In this document: positions 12,701 to 27,100 of the stretch, piece by piece
How positions within the stretch are numbered: position 1 is the first letter of the stretch
Layout: every line of letters starts with the position of its first letter
Assembly (NCBI GenBank): GCA_963924555.1
Contig: OZ004595.1
Coordinates: 3,286,001-3,350,000, forward strand
DNA length: 64,000 nucleotides
Direction of reading: 5' to 3'
Origin: Crambe crambe
Lineage: Eukaryota; Porifera; Demospongiae; Poecilosclerida; Crambeidae
Notes under the pieces: model-generated
What the model was told of the DNA's origin: nothing
Seen by the model: the letters and a program-made list of their open reading frames with translations, nothing else
Databases searched by the model: none
Position numbers and translations under genes: made by a program

Positions 12701-15700
12701 CTTCTGGAAGTCATGTCAATGATAGTGACATCAACTGGACTGCTTGATGGAGCTAAAAGAGATTCACATTAAATGAGTGCATAATTTTCATCGAATCATG
12801 CACAGTACTGGTCTAACTATAGGGGAAAGAAGCGTTGAGTTCATGGCAGTTTTTTATTTGTTTGTTTGTTTGTTTGTTTGTTTGTTTGTTTATTGTTGTT
12901 GTTTTTGCTGAAGTTCAAACTTGGTTATAATGGTCACTCTTGGACTGAAAAACTGAAGTATAGAAGCTATAAAGAAGAGATAAGTGACCTACTAACTACT
13001 CTATTGCAGAGGGATCATCTATTCTTCAAACAATAAAAACCAAGGAGATTATACTCTAAAGTGTAACCTGCTAACTCAGGTGAACCTTAAATTGCAGACT
13101 ATTCTTCAAGCAATAAAAACCAAGGAGATTGTACCAGTGTGATAGTGTCCCTAAATCTCTGTAATATTCTCAACTCACGAGCTTCTGCAGTAGTTACAAC
13201 TCTTTGTTCAGTTGAGGGCCCAGGCCTGACTGTTACAGCGGACACAGTGAATTCATATCTGTAGTATGGGTGAAGACGAATAAACACATAGTGTGTCTCC
13301 TGAGTGTGTCGAAGAAAATATCTTCCCGTCTCCAACTCTGTGACATTGAGTAGGTAGTCCTGGATGACACCATTGTGAGTATTCTGAGGGGGAGGCATCC
13401 ACTGCACTGAAAAGTTGTGGGAGTTGATCTCATCAACTGTCACTTCTTGAGGAGGAGATGAAGGAGCTGCAGGGTAAAAGTGTTTTCTTGTTAGAGTTGT
13501 TGTTGTTGTTAGAGTTGTTGTTGTTGTTATTGTTGTTGTTGTTATTGTGTTATTGATATAGTAATTGTAATAGCTAGTATGGTGGAAAAAAGGATCTTAC
13601 TTACCATCCTCAGGCATCTCAATCAAATAACGTAGCGTGTATGGCCCAAGTCCTACTGCAGTGCTTGAAGCTATACTGATATAATAGTCATGAAACGGCA
13701 ATAATCCCTCCACAAGTATCTCAAGGTCACCAGTAGCACGTCGTATTATTTCAAGATCATCCTCATCCTCAATGATAATGGTATAGTTGATAATGATGCC
13801 ATTTTGCTCAGTGGCTGGAGGTGGCTGCCAGCTAATGTGCAGGGTTCTTGGTGTGACTGCCAATGTTGTGATATTTAGTGGAGGAGCACTAGGAACTGGA
13901 TAAAGAGAAACGATAAATGATAATAATGTTATGATACCAGCTTGCTAGGTTACTAGCTACTTTGTCCTGTCAAATAAGAGACTGTAGCTACTGCCCAATG
14001 CTCAAATTGGTCAAGTATTTACTCACTATTATATATACTTCGTGCCCTGGATTTTGCAACAGCATGCATGCATAATATCTAAAATTGAACTTGCCATCTT
14101 CAAGTGTAAGAACTTCTATCACTGGACTCTGAGGTCCTTCAGCAATAGTAAATGCTGAAACAGAGACCAAATAGACAGTATGGGGATGCAAGCTGGGGAT
14201 TTCTGTGGTGGTGTTGAAGAACTCCTCAATAAGAACATTCTGTCCATATTTTTCAGTGATGTTGACAATATACTTTCTTATGATTCCATTGGCATGTTCC
14301 TTGGGAGGTGAGTTCCAACTCAGACGGAAGGATCGAGGTAACAGTTCAGAGATCATCAGATCAACCGGTGACGCTGACGGAGCTATTTAAATAGACAATA
14401 AATAATAATCAGCTAGTGTGGGAGGGGTTTAGTTGTTTCAGTCTTGATTACTACACAGAATACCATGAAGTCGAGTAGCTAATGATTATTTCATGTATTT
14501 TGTGATTTTGAAAAGATGATAATCGTATGTAGCCAGTTAAAATTAGCAGGAAAGGGTATTTTTATACATAGCTAACTACATCTTTTAATTATTCATACAT
14601 ACCATCTTCCTCAGTTCTTATTGTGATTTCTGTGTAGTTCTCTCCTTCTTCAATGGTCACGGGGACTATGGTAACATGATAGGTGTAGTATGGGTGGAGT
14701 GAGCTGAGGGTAACTTCTGTCTCTTCAGAGTCCACCACCATTTGTGAGACCTGGCCTGTCTCAATTTCTGTGATGTTAAGTCGGTACTCTCTAATGAAGC
14801 CATAGTGAGTGTCTTCATGAGGGTGTGTCCAGTATATGTGGATAGAGGTGGAGTCAAATTTGACAGCAGTGATATTGGTGGGTCTTCCAATAGGTGCTAT
14901 AATACAAAAGGATGCACACGATTATTATTTTCCATGACATGTAGGTCATACAAATCCTTAAAAGTGATTTCAGAAAAAAATTGGCTCGTGTTCATATAAA
15001 ATTCACACATAATGGGATATTAATTATGTGAGGGTTCCCTAATGCAGCAAGGGTTCTAGCAAGGCCTATATCATGGACCATAAATATAACTAGCTACTTA
15101 GCCCCCAAGATCTCTTTTCTATCAGTTATCATTGCTGCTCTTTAAACTACTGTAATTGATCTTAATTGTAGGAATACTTAGTTAGCTGATAGTGCTGCCT
15201 TACCTTCTTCAGCCGTCTGAACAGTACTGAGATTGCCACGTGGACCTGGTCCTATCTCTGTGTGTGCTGTCAAGAACAAGCCATACGTTGTATATGGCAC
15301 CAAGTCATCAATTGTAATATTGAGTGACTGATCCACAAAGAAGGACTCCATGAGTGCATCCCCATCATCAAAGTCTTCAAGGTCAGTAATGAACACTGTG
15401 TATCCTGTTATTATTCCATTGCGCTCTTGAGAGGGAAGTTCTTCCCAAGATGCAGTTATTGATCTCGATGTTGCTTCAAGTCCAGAGATGGAAGGTGAGG
15501 CTGATGGAGCTAGGATTAAGCAATAATTATTATATGCTCTGTTATACATTGCCAAGCATCATAAAGCAAAATTTTGTTGGGAAGGTTTTATGGTTTTGCT
15601 AGTTATAGATAAAAATAAACTTTTCCTCATGCTTAGCTGATATTTTATGTACCATCTGGATGAGTTTCTATGGTGATATTCCTGCTGAAAGGTCCATTAC

Positions 15701-18045
15701 CCACAGTTGCAGCTGCCACACTTATCACATATTTATAGTAAGGGTGCAGACTAGACAAGATGTACTGATTTTCAACAGAGTGGACCCGAAAGGATCTCAT
15801 CGTTGCTACTTCCAGTACATCTATTTGGTATTGTCGCAACACTCCGTTCAGTTCTTCAGTAGGCAGTGAAAGCCACGAGAGAGAAATGGATCGGGAGTCT
15901 ACAGCGTGACTTGTCAGATTCTCTGGGGCACTTGTAGGAACTAAGAGGATAAACAGTTATCATTAATCCTGTAGCCAGGTAGGGAGAAAATAGAAATTAA
16001 TTGTCCAGTTACTGGACACCTTGATCAATTTCCAATGGTCAAAGGGATCATGGCAATAACCAATGTTGCTAGCTAGCTGTAGCTACTCACCATCTTCTGC
16101 ACTTCGAACTTGGAAATGCTCACTGGCTGGGCCAAATCCCAAAGCAGTAGCTGCTGAGACACTGAATGAATACAGCGTGAAGGGGCTGAGCATGGTGACA
16201 TCAAGAGAGGTAGAGTTAGTCAGGAAGAGAGTGTAGACATGGCTGTGGACCTGTGTGAAGTTGACCATGTATTCAGTTATTACTCCATTCTGGTCCTCTG
16301 CTAGAGGAGGTTCCCAGAGCAAGATGAAGGAGGTGGAGGTTACACTGATAGATCTCAGTTCAACTGGGGCACTTGCAGGAGCTGCAGTGGGTAGAATTAA
16401 GATTACTGTGACTATAGTACCAGCACAAGAAATGCAATGAACCATAACCTGTATACATCCACCATGAAAATTGTTATTGCAGTACATCCACAATGTTAAA
16501 ATTAGTGTTACACAAAAATACTTTTTAGAGTGGGTGGGGAGAGTCCCTAGGAGTCCATACTCTCAACCACTAACCATCTTCCAGTGTATGTAGATGAACC
16601 GGATCAGAGAAAGGTCCTACTTCCACAGTGTGAGCAGCAACTCTAATGGAGTAACTAGTATCGGGATGTAAGTCATCAATCACCAAAGTGGTGGTCCCAG
16701 CTCTGTGAACGATGACTTCACTTTCAGTCTCTTTCATGATTTCCACAAAGTATTCTCTGATGATGCCATTGTGAAGGTGAGTGCTGGGTGGGTCCCAAGA
16801 GATAATGGCATAGATAGATGTGGTGTTCACCACTGTCACATTATGAGGGCCTTCACTTGGTGCTGAAATAATAAAATGAAGGAATAGCCTATTCTAAAAT
16901 GTAGTAATTAGGTCACTGAATATGTTAATGCTAGATATCAAAGGCTGCATGTGACATCTTGCCATGGCAGTAATTATTGCTCTTTTACACACTAGGGTAT
17001 AAAACTTAGTGATCCATCATTATCCTTAATAACAGTGTAGCCTTTTGGGAGTTTAAATGCTGAAATGTTTCATAATGTTTAAATAATGAGACATTTTTGG
17101 CATGCATGTATACATACCATCTTCAGCTGTATGGGTCAAAAGTGTGGCCGAGAAGGGACCCACTCCAATGCTATTTCCAGCTGCTACTTTGAAAATATAA
17201 TTAGTGTGAGGGAACAATCCATCCACAGTCACTTCAGTTTCGTTAGTTGTGACATTAAACATAAAATCAACATCAGAGAGATCAGTAATTACACTGATGT
17301 AAGTGGTGATGTCTCCATTCTGCAGCTCAGGGCTTGGTTCCTGCCATGTCAGAGTCAGAGAAGTAGACAGTCTTTCACTGACTGAAAGGTTGAAGGGAGC
17401 ACCAGAAGGAACTGTACAGACATGAAATTAACCTTTGTTATTTTGATACTACAGCTAATCCAAACAGCGGGGCTATTCTGAATGGTCAAATATTTTCAAA
17501 ACTCCTCAAGCTTATGAGCTCTATTTTGAAAAATATATTCTACTATCATAGTAGATTATATCCTCCAACATTGAGCTCAGTAGTTTCAGAAATATTTAGA
17601 ATTCGGAACATGGATCCCAGATATTAGATCTAGCTAGTATGTATATGTCCCTAGCTATACAGCAACAGTCATGCCCATATCAATCATTGCATCATTACCA
17701 TCTTCCAATGTCATGACATATTCAGGCTCAGATGAAGGTCCATGCTTAACAGTTATGGCCTGGACTTCACACTTGTACGTGTAGTAAGGATGAAGCAGAG
17801 TGATTATTCTAGAAGTATCTTCAGTCTTATGTGTTAAAAGCATCCCAGATTCTTCTTCTGTGATTAGAATGTTGTACAATCTGATGATTCCATTTTGTGT
17901 ACTTTTATCAGGTTGGATCCACTCAAGTAAAATGGCCGTTGAGTTGATTGTGCTAGCATTTGTGATGATAGGACCAGAAGAGGGAGCTACAAAACAGAAA
18001 AGTTATGCTCTATGTTTAAATTATTTCTTTTTTGTACATATATAT

Positions 18046-18100
<55 letters not shown>

Positions 18101-21100
18101 CACACTAAACATCTAAACCATGCAGAGATCGCTATGCTTGCCTGAATGACTTATCAACATAGATTAACTTACCATCCTCGTTGAGTTGAACCATGATATT
18201 CTCACTGTAAGGACCATGTGAAATAGTCATTGCTCGTACTTTTACTGCATAGTCATAGAAGGGGTGAAGTGACGACACAGTGAGGTTGGTGGCATTTGTG
18301 GACACTCCTAAAGTTTGATTAGTGTCCATTTCAAGTAGGAATAGAGAATAGAGTTGGATGAAGCCATTTCTATCACTGGGAGGAGGTGGGGCCCAAGAGA
18401 GTGCAAGGGTTGTAGATGTTTTATTCACTACTGTGAGCAGCTGAGGTGGACTTGTTGGTGCTACGAATAAACAATGGACATTTGAAAAACATAAGACTTA
18501 ATGTGCACACATAATAACAGGCAAATAAACAATTACGTAGGTACACAGTTATCTGTAACTAACACATAATTCCTGCTGAATATTATAGGTATGCTTGTAC
18601 TACTAATGCTAGCTACAGGTGCATTATCTACAAATGCATGATCAGCATGCAGTTTTCCTTGCATCTCACCTTCCTCCTGCGTCCTGACAGTTATTGGTGG
18701 AGAATATGGTCCATTGCCAATCGTACGAGCACAAAGGGAAAAGCTGTAGACATAGTAAGGATGTAGGGACCCAAGTCTCAAGACACTGTCCACAGCAATG
18801 AAGGTCCACTTCTTCCCCGTGTTGGTTTCTGTCACGTTCACTATGTAGTACTCCAGCAAGCCGTTGATGTGGATGCTGAGGGGAGGAAACCAGTGGAGCA
18901 AGATGATGGAGGAGCTGCTAGCTATGGCAGAATCCACACGAGGAGGAGCTGAGGGAACTAAACAGCAAAGAAAGGATATGTAAATATAGAATAACCCCAC
19001 AGCATGCACAAGTATATCAGGTAACTAATATTGTACTCACTGGCTTGCAATGTTTTGAACTGCACTGTCTGGCCTGCTGTTCCATACCCAAAACTGTTTT
19101 TTGCATAAACTTGACAGGTGTACATTGTAAACTCCTCTAAAGTGGATGGGAAAGAGTAAGACAGTTGAGTTGGAAGGAGCTCTACCACCAGATCAGAGAT
19201 GTTGAAAGAAGTCTGTCTCGCAATCACACGGTATCCAGAGATGGAGGTGAGGTCATTCAAAAAAGTGACTACAGAATGATGCCAAGTCACTGTGGCCGAT
19301 CGAGTTGTAACCCCCGACACTTGCACATTACCAGGAGGAAGTGGAGGCACTAGAAAAGGAAGAAATGGTCAGTTACTTATTTTCATGTATAATGGTAAGG
19401 CAAAGCAGGGCTATTCCAAATGGTGGGGCTATTCCGAACAGTCAAAATATTTTCAAAACTCCTTGAGCTTGTGAGCTCTATTTGAAAGATATAATTCTAA
19501 AATGAGATAATTTGATTGGTCCATGTGACATGGAATAAATACTTGTATTACATGGAGCTTCCTGGTTGGAACCACCCTCTTGTCTCTGATCTGACATGAC
19601 TCTTGTCTCTGAGCACTGGAGCCTATCAGCTACTTTTATTGCTCACTTGCTCACTGTCAGATGCTGCATGTTGCTATAGTAGTAGTTGTAGAGGCTCTAG
19701 GCTTATCTAAGTGCTTTGTTACATATAAACTCAGCAGCAAAATCTTCTAAAGAGTTGAAGCACTATAATATTATATATTCTCCTTTTAGATAACCATGAA
19801 ATAAACAAGTTGTTTGTCTCATTTTAGATAGCCATAGAATAAATAAGTTATTGCACCCTTCAGTATATGGAATACCACGCACGAGGTGGGCTATATTTCC
19901 CTCGGCCTGCAGCCTTGGGAAATATTGCCCACCTCATGTGCGGCCAAGGGAAATATAGCCCACCGAGGGTATAATAAATCATGGTATTCCATATACTGAA
20001 GGGTGCAGATTATATCCTCCAACTTTGAGTTTAGAAGTCTCAGTAGTTTCAGAAATAATTATTTTGAACAATTCGGAATTACCCGCCATTCGGAATAGCC
20101 CAGCTGGCTACATGCACTACTCATTGTTGTATCAGGAGGAAAAGAGCTATACAACCCTTTTCCACCACTGAGCTAGTTAGCTGTACCTTGACAAGTGTGA
20201 CTGTCAGTATTGAGTTCATAATGATGGTTACAGGAACAATGATAGCTGCCAATGGTGTTATGACAATTGTGATGGCATCCACCATTCCGCGAGGCACACT
20301 CATTGACATCTACAGTAAGTAAGTTATCATACCATAGACAGCATTTGGAGTTGTTTATATACTCACAAAATACTATAGTGAAAGGATCTAGGAAAGAACA
20401 AAAATGAGCTATTGCAATTCTGAGCTTTAGAATACAATAGGAACTAAACTTGTTACCTCATAACTCAATTTTAGTAAATACTGTATAGCTAGCACTTAAT
20501 TTTCGAGAGATTCATATTTCACTCAAATATTTTTCTTTTCTAATTCCACAAACGCCAGCAATAAAGCCACACCTATCAGTCAGTGTTTGCACTCCAGGCC
20601 TGGCCTGCCCTGCCCTCTTCCCCTGCCATCCATCATCTAGAATACACAACTTACTTCTAGCTCGTAGCTACTAGGCCTAGCTAGCTAGGGGATCGAGCTC
20701 TGACAGAGGTCCACTGAGGTTGAGATGTGCTAAACTTGCTTGAAGAATGGAGCACCATCACACTATTAGCAACTAGCTAAATTAGTTTGCTAGTTAGGTG
20801 ATCATGTCAGAGTAGCTAGATAAATCAGGCCACACCTCTCCACAGTCACGCATGTCTTTAGACTAGTTAGCTGGCCTAATTCTGCAGATCTTTTTTCTTT
20901 TTTTTCTTTTTTTTTGAAGATTGCAATTTTCATGAATGTAGCTACTCTCCTTTCTAGTGCATATTTTATGTATAATGTATATAGCTTGCATAATATAGGC
21001 CACACCCACTGATACATTTCCTCCATGGAAACACTCCTCAGCAATAACTGAGGGTATAGGGATATAATAGCTATCACTTATTATTACACTCGTAAGCTGT

Positions 21101-24100
21101 GAGGTATTGCTGAGATATTTCACTCCCTCTTTATCACTTATTACACTTGTCAAGTTGTGGCATGGGTTATAACCTGTGAGATTTGGGTGAGATATTTCAC
21201 CGGCCTTCAGCACGTAGCTAATAATATAAATAACCTTCACAAGTGTGTCCGTCTAATCCCAGATAGTACCCCCGTCTGCAGGAACACCGGTAGCTGGCTA
21301 TAGTATTAGTACAAATCTGACCACACCCTCCATTTGATGATGAGCACTCATTGATATCTACATGAGGAGTATCGGTAGTAAAACTTCATGATTATGTAAT
21401 ATTTAGTTCACTCTTTTCTAGCTCTAAGTGTTTTAATGCACCTGCACGAGAATGATGCTATAATGCTCGAGGTGAATGTAATGCACGAGCCGAAGGCGAG
21501 TGCATTACATTACTGAGAGCATTATAGCATCATTCGAGTGCACCATGCATTAAAACACATGGAGCTAGAAAAGAGTGATCTAAACATTTTAGTGCTGATC
21601 ACATGACTTATGACCAATCAAATTCCAGTTGGTCCTTACAGAACCCTAGCCTTAGTCTAGCCCTAGCCTAGCCTTAGTACCTAGCAAGCTCTGACACACT
21701 TTGGTTCAGTAAGAATGCTCTAATTAATGATATTCAAAAAAATAAATGAGGTAAATTCCTGAGGTTTTCCTGTTTGAAACCCAATGTAAAAAGTGAAATG
21801 CTAAAGTCTATAAAAGGAGACATTAAGAAGTAGATTTACTGTAAGCACTAGGGACTGAGGCTGGAAGGTCATAGTCCTAGTGGATCTTCCACTAGGCTCC
21901 TATGTACCTTCAGCACAGTTCCTCAAGTGTGCACTAAATATTTTAGTGCACATGAAAGTGTGCTTTATGAAATTTAAAGTACACTTTTCAGAGAATCTGA
22001 TTGGTCACAAGTCATGTGACCAGCACTAAATGCTAGCTAGTAGTCAGATAGTCTACCTTGGCAAGAGAATCCATTGCCTCGATATCCTCTGTTGCAAGAA
22101 CAGCTATAGCTACCGATCAAATTTGTACATGTAGCTTGTCGATGGCAGCGATGGGTTCCACGTACACACTCATTCACATCTAAAGTGCCAAAAAAAAATC
22201 ATATTCTTCTAGTCTTGGCTCCATAATTATCACCATCAGCTAACTACCACATTGGAACCTCAAAATAATGGACACACTTGGGACCTAGCCTTTTGTCTGT
22301 CATCCTCTTTATGTACAAAGGTTTGTCCTTTTTGAGAGGTTGCCTCTTTCAGAGTGTCCTTTATTGGAGGCTTCACTGTATGATGGCTATAACTTTTACC
22401 ATTGCAGTATCTCCCATTTCCGGAATATCCCCTGTTACAAGTGCAACGGTAACTTCCAATGGTGTTAGCACAGGCTGCGTTAACATGGCATCTATGTCCA
22501 CTCCGACATTCATTGATATCTATAGGCCATGATATATATAAGAGTCTTTACAAGTACAAATGTATGTGATTTATAACTTTAAATATTGAATTGGCTTAGA
22601 AAATGAAATGTATAGTGAAAGAAATTTTAATGGGGCAGATTACCGGTAGCTAGCTACATTATTTTGAACAAATCAATTATGAAGATTGTACCCCATGAAA
22701 ATTTCAGTTGGTTATTTCAATGAGTATGTTGTAACTACCACATTCAACTACCTGTGCATGTGCAACATAGATAAAAGGCTTGCTTTCACAGTCTCCATAA
22801 TTATAGCATGCATAACAGACTTTAATTACTAACACAGTCTCCATACTCCAAGCTATAAAGGCTTTAATTAATTGCATTCATAGCCTCCGTGCATGCACAT
22901 GTGTTCAGAAGGATATGACATACCTGAGCAAGTGTATCCATTGCCACTGTATCCACTATTGCATGTGCAAGTGTAGCTTCCAACTGTGTTACGACATGTT
23001 GCATCACGGCTGCATCTATTGCTTCTTCTACATTCATCAATATCTGAAAGAAAAAGAGAGACAGTCACTGCAATGGTATATCATTAATATGCACCTATAA
23101 CATTATTATTGGCATTAACAATAAGCTATTTGTTATTTTTATGACACTCTAATTTTATGTGATAAAAAATTCCCAAATTTGTTGAAAGTAAAAATGAAAA
23201 AGCAAACTATCCTACAGCTTTTAATTCCCTGGTGGGAATACTATGTCCCAAAGGTTCCACAAAATAGCTAATGTCAAAACATCTTAGCAAGGATGCTAGC
23301 CACAGACATTTTTCATCACCTGTGCAGGAGATTCCATTCCCTTGGTATCCAGTCCTGCATGTGCATGTGTAACTTCCTCGAGTATTGGTGCACTGAGCAT
23401 ATCTGTGACACCTGTTCCTGCCTCTGCACTCATTCACATCTATGTAGTAAACACAATGCTACATCAAAGTATGAAGCCACAGCTAAATAACCCTCCTTCA
23501 AAACCCCCTCCCCCATATAAGGTCACTACTACTATAATTGCATACCATGCTGACATACTGAGCCAGACCAACCAGCTTGACAGAGACATCTATTGGGAGT
23601 GTCACAGGTACCACCATGTTGACAAGAAGGTGAACAGCAGGCTAAGTATAGCATATAAAAATTATACATCACTGTTTGCAATTTCATGTTTATTATGACT
23701 GTATCATAATTATTCTAATGAACAAAAATAACGAGTTATATAGAGGAAAAATAATTAATTTCAGTACACTATTATATCTACTGTGGACAGCCTTCATGCA
23801 GCCTAATCCACCACCACTGAAGAATATAATTATGGTGGTGTTATGCATGTCAACACTATATCCACCTGGAGTCAGTAGTATCAGACAGACTGCCGCCAAT
23901 TTTCCAGTCAAATGAGTAGAATACAACCATATTCTACCAATATGGTCACATATGTACAACTCTAGCTGACTTTGCCATCATCCACAGCATAATTATGTAG
24001 CATGTACATAGTAGGTTGGCTCCCAACATCATAGCTAGTGTGGGCAGCATATAATGGTTTCTCAAAACTCAAGGGTCACACATCAAGGAGTGAACACGTG

Positions 24101-27100
24101 ATACAAGATTACATCATTACAGTAATGATTACATAACAGTTAATAATGATAAAGTTAGTAATGAAATTCAATAGAATTATTTCTCATAAAATTAGCTTAT
24201 GAAACAAACCACCAACTTTTCGACCAGAATACTCTAGCCTTCATCAGGGTGATACAATCTATTGAATTTTTATCATGTTAGTTGAGAATAATAAGCAGAG
24301 TAATGAAATATACTGTCAAATCAATATTTTTGTCACACTAGCTTATTAAAGGTTGAAGTATCAATGTCATGTTGGTCATGCATCACTGCATATGGAATGA
24401 GCTGTTTACAGGGTGAACTTTGGTCAAGTGCAGGCAACATGATATGGGATGACTTTTCAACTTACGATAACATTATTAAGTAAACTGCTCCCCTTTAAGG
24501 ATTTCAATTTTAACTTTGTGTACGTAAAGATTACTAGCATAAGCTATCAATACTCGACCACCTTACTTCACTAATTCACAGGTACAGCGTCACTCGATGT
24601 ATTAATAGCAGCTGTATGACCATCTGAAACTACTGCAGGAGCAGTGATCCAATCCAGCTAACTGCAAAGAGCTGACCTCAGCTAAAATGATCAGGTTGCC
24701 GACACATAAGTCGACTGGCAGTACATAAACTTGACCCGACTATACTAGCTACTATACGCATCGTTGACCATCCGTTTATCATTATTGTCGACCACCAATT
24801 GAAACAGTATTATTAAAGTTAACCTGAACAAATTTAATGTTAAAGGTTAACTGAACACATTAAAGCAAAGAGCACACACATATCCAGCAGCATGCTAAGT
24901 CGGTTCTTCAGAGTTGTAACTGGAACAGAGTGCTCCAGTGTGCTATCCCAAATATCCCTTCGCTTGCATGAAGAGCAGTAAGAATATTCTCCGACCACTG
25001 CTTAAGTTTCGCTGGACGATTAGCTTTCTTATCTTTGACCTCATTCAAACAGTGTAGCTTCTTCAGTTTACAGAACCCACCCAGTATACTCGTATAACTC
25101 TGAATATTTTTTAAAAATTGAATATTAATGAAGAGTGGTCAAGAATGTGTGCTGGTTGGCGATTGATCACTTACGCTACGTTCAAAAGAGTGATTTCTAT
25201 AGCAATTTGCTACAGGAAACTGTTTATGTTTACACACAGCACAGGAAGTCATTTAAGAAGTCATTGGCAACTGCAACATCAAGGTTGACTTTTTAAACTA
25301 ATAATATCGTTATTGTTTTTGAGCAAACATGAAAGAGTTTCTCTAACTTAATGCTAGTACATACTACTACTGCACCGCATGCAGTTTCATATCATTAACT
25401 CATCACATCACTCATCATATATATCTTACTAGCTACATGCAATGTGATTCAGTTGTTTGTACTGTTGATCTATTAGTTGCAAATGGATATCACTATAACC
25501 TCAGGAATCACAACTTAGAAATGAATATTATGGTAGCAGTCACACTATCATGAATACTTCACGATATTCTCAAATGGAATAATCTCTTGACTGCATGGCT
25601 TACAGCGAGGAACATCTGGGTCAACCAAAGGTTCAGGTAATGCATATCAGTACACTCACCATGACATGATGAGGAGCAACCATATCCTGAACAGCAAGCA
25701 TAGTAGTAACTGGTAGCAGTTCGATATGAGATCCTTGAAGTCCGACTGCATGCATGTGCATGGACAGATAGACATGAATTATGACAAAAATTAACCAATT
25801 ATTATCAATACCACTAGCAACAGCATCAATGCAAAAATACTGCTTTAAATAACCTGCAGAGCCTTGAAATGTGTGTGTTAATCCTTGCATCTACGTTATT
25901 GTGCAATACACAAACACAATTGCTGGGCCCTTTCATTCCATTCAAGGTTAGTTTCAGTTACGATTTATTCCATTAACTAGACAGTTCCCTCTTTGCTATA
26001 GTTACTGAGTGACCATTTTGTTAGCAGATCACTTATGTAGTTTTGGGGATTGTTTAATATTGATTACAACAGTCAAGAAATCTGTGTATGTAATAAACTG
26101 ATGCCTAGCTATAGCTAAATTGGAGGACCATCAGTGACTTTTTTGTGATTATCGTTGCTAACTGTTATACAATCACTGCTAGAAAATAAAGCAAAGTCGT
26201 CCAGTGGAACTACTTAAGTTATTCATTCACTTCATCATGTCATTCATTACCCTACATTATTAGCTATACTTCTTTAGTAGCCAAGTAGAAGTAAATTCAA
26301 TAGTCCCACAAATAGAATACTTATAGTGAGCCCTGTACTATAAGATACCTTATAAATACACCAATACTACAATGTTGTCATTTTAATATTCTGTACACGA
26401 ACCATGCCTACTTGGCTTATATAGTGAGATAACATCTTGTTTATTACAACACTGGGTCACAATAGTCATACTGTTCATACTATTACTGTTCATACCAACT
26501 TTATTCTGAGCCTTACATTCTATAATCATCCTCCCTATTAGCTACTATGCCATAGCTAAACTTATAGCCAGAGATTAACACCATAACTAACTCACCTGTA
26601 TCTAGTTCTACTGCATCTACTCCAACCCCAAAATCCGCAGGAGTAGTATTGAGTATAACCCCGAGAGTAGTAGGACGTGTAGGACTGTCGGGAATACCTG
26701 GCTCTTCTCTCATTACATGTCCTATTGTACAATGATGTGAAAATAAGGATCTCTTGATCTATATAGCTCAGCAGCACAGGATAGAGCTGATCATGTACTC
26801 TGCCTCTTTATGCTATAGCAACAGTGAACTGCTAAAATAAGTTTCTAAAGACCTCTTGATTTGTAGCTTATAGAGCTGTCCATGCACCCTGCCTCTTTTC
26901 CAAAGCCTATGCAGATCAAGCTATACATATAGCTATACCGACATGCCTAATTCTTCTTCTCTGTACCTATAGCTATTATATGACAGCTAATGTGAAAATT
27001 GCTAGAGATAAATTTCTGGAGACTTCCAGGCTTGTACGTAGCTCAGCTGTATATGATTGTGAAAGGCCATGTAGAGCTGACCATTCATGCACTCTGAGAT

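Larger units (their letters stand above)
3851..19349 (-). other. Array of 28 fibronectin type III domains
   Basis: Domains 1-26 are one exon each, all phase 1: 19041-19349, 18670-18957, 18173-18460, 17699-17986, 17118-17411, 16575-16862, 16091-16381, 15653-15940, 15204-15509, 14603-14896, 14095-14382, 13605-13895, 13179-13466, 12462-12752, 11968-12255, 11617-11913, 11247-11549, 10501-10795, 10052-10348, 9637-9924, 9226-9522, 8717-9022, 6675-6962, 6136-6426, 5681-5968, 5174-5575. Domain 27 is split in two (4742-4948, 4499-4600) and domain 28 in three (4308-4444, 3994-4065, 3851-3959). Each starts A/V-P-S-x-x-P, has the core W-x-P-P, N-G-x-I, L-H-P-Y-x-x-Y and G-P-Y/F-S, and most end E-D-G. Domain 26 is 134 residues, with a loop insertion. 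Many N-x-S/T sites suggest heavy glycosylation. Confidence 0.92.
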
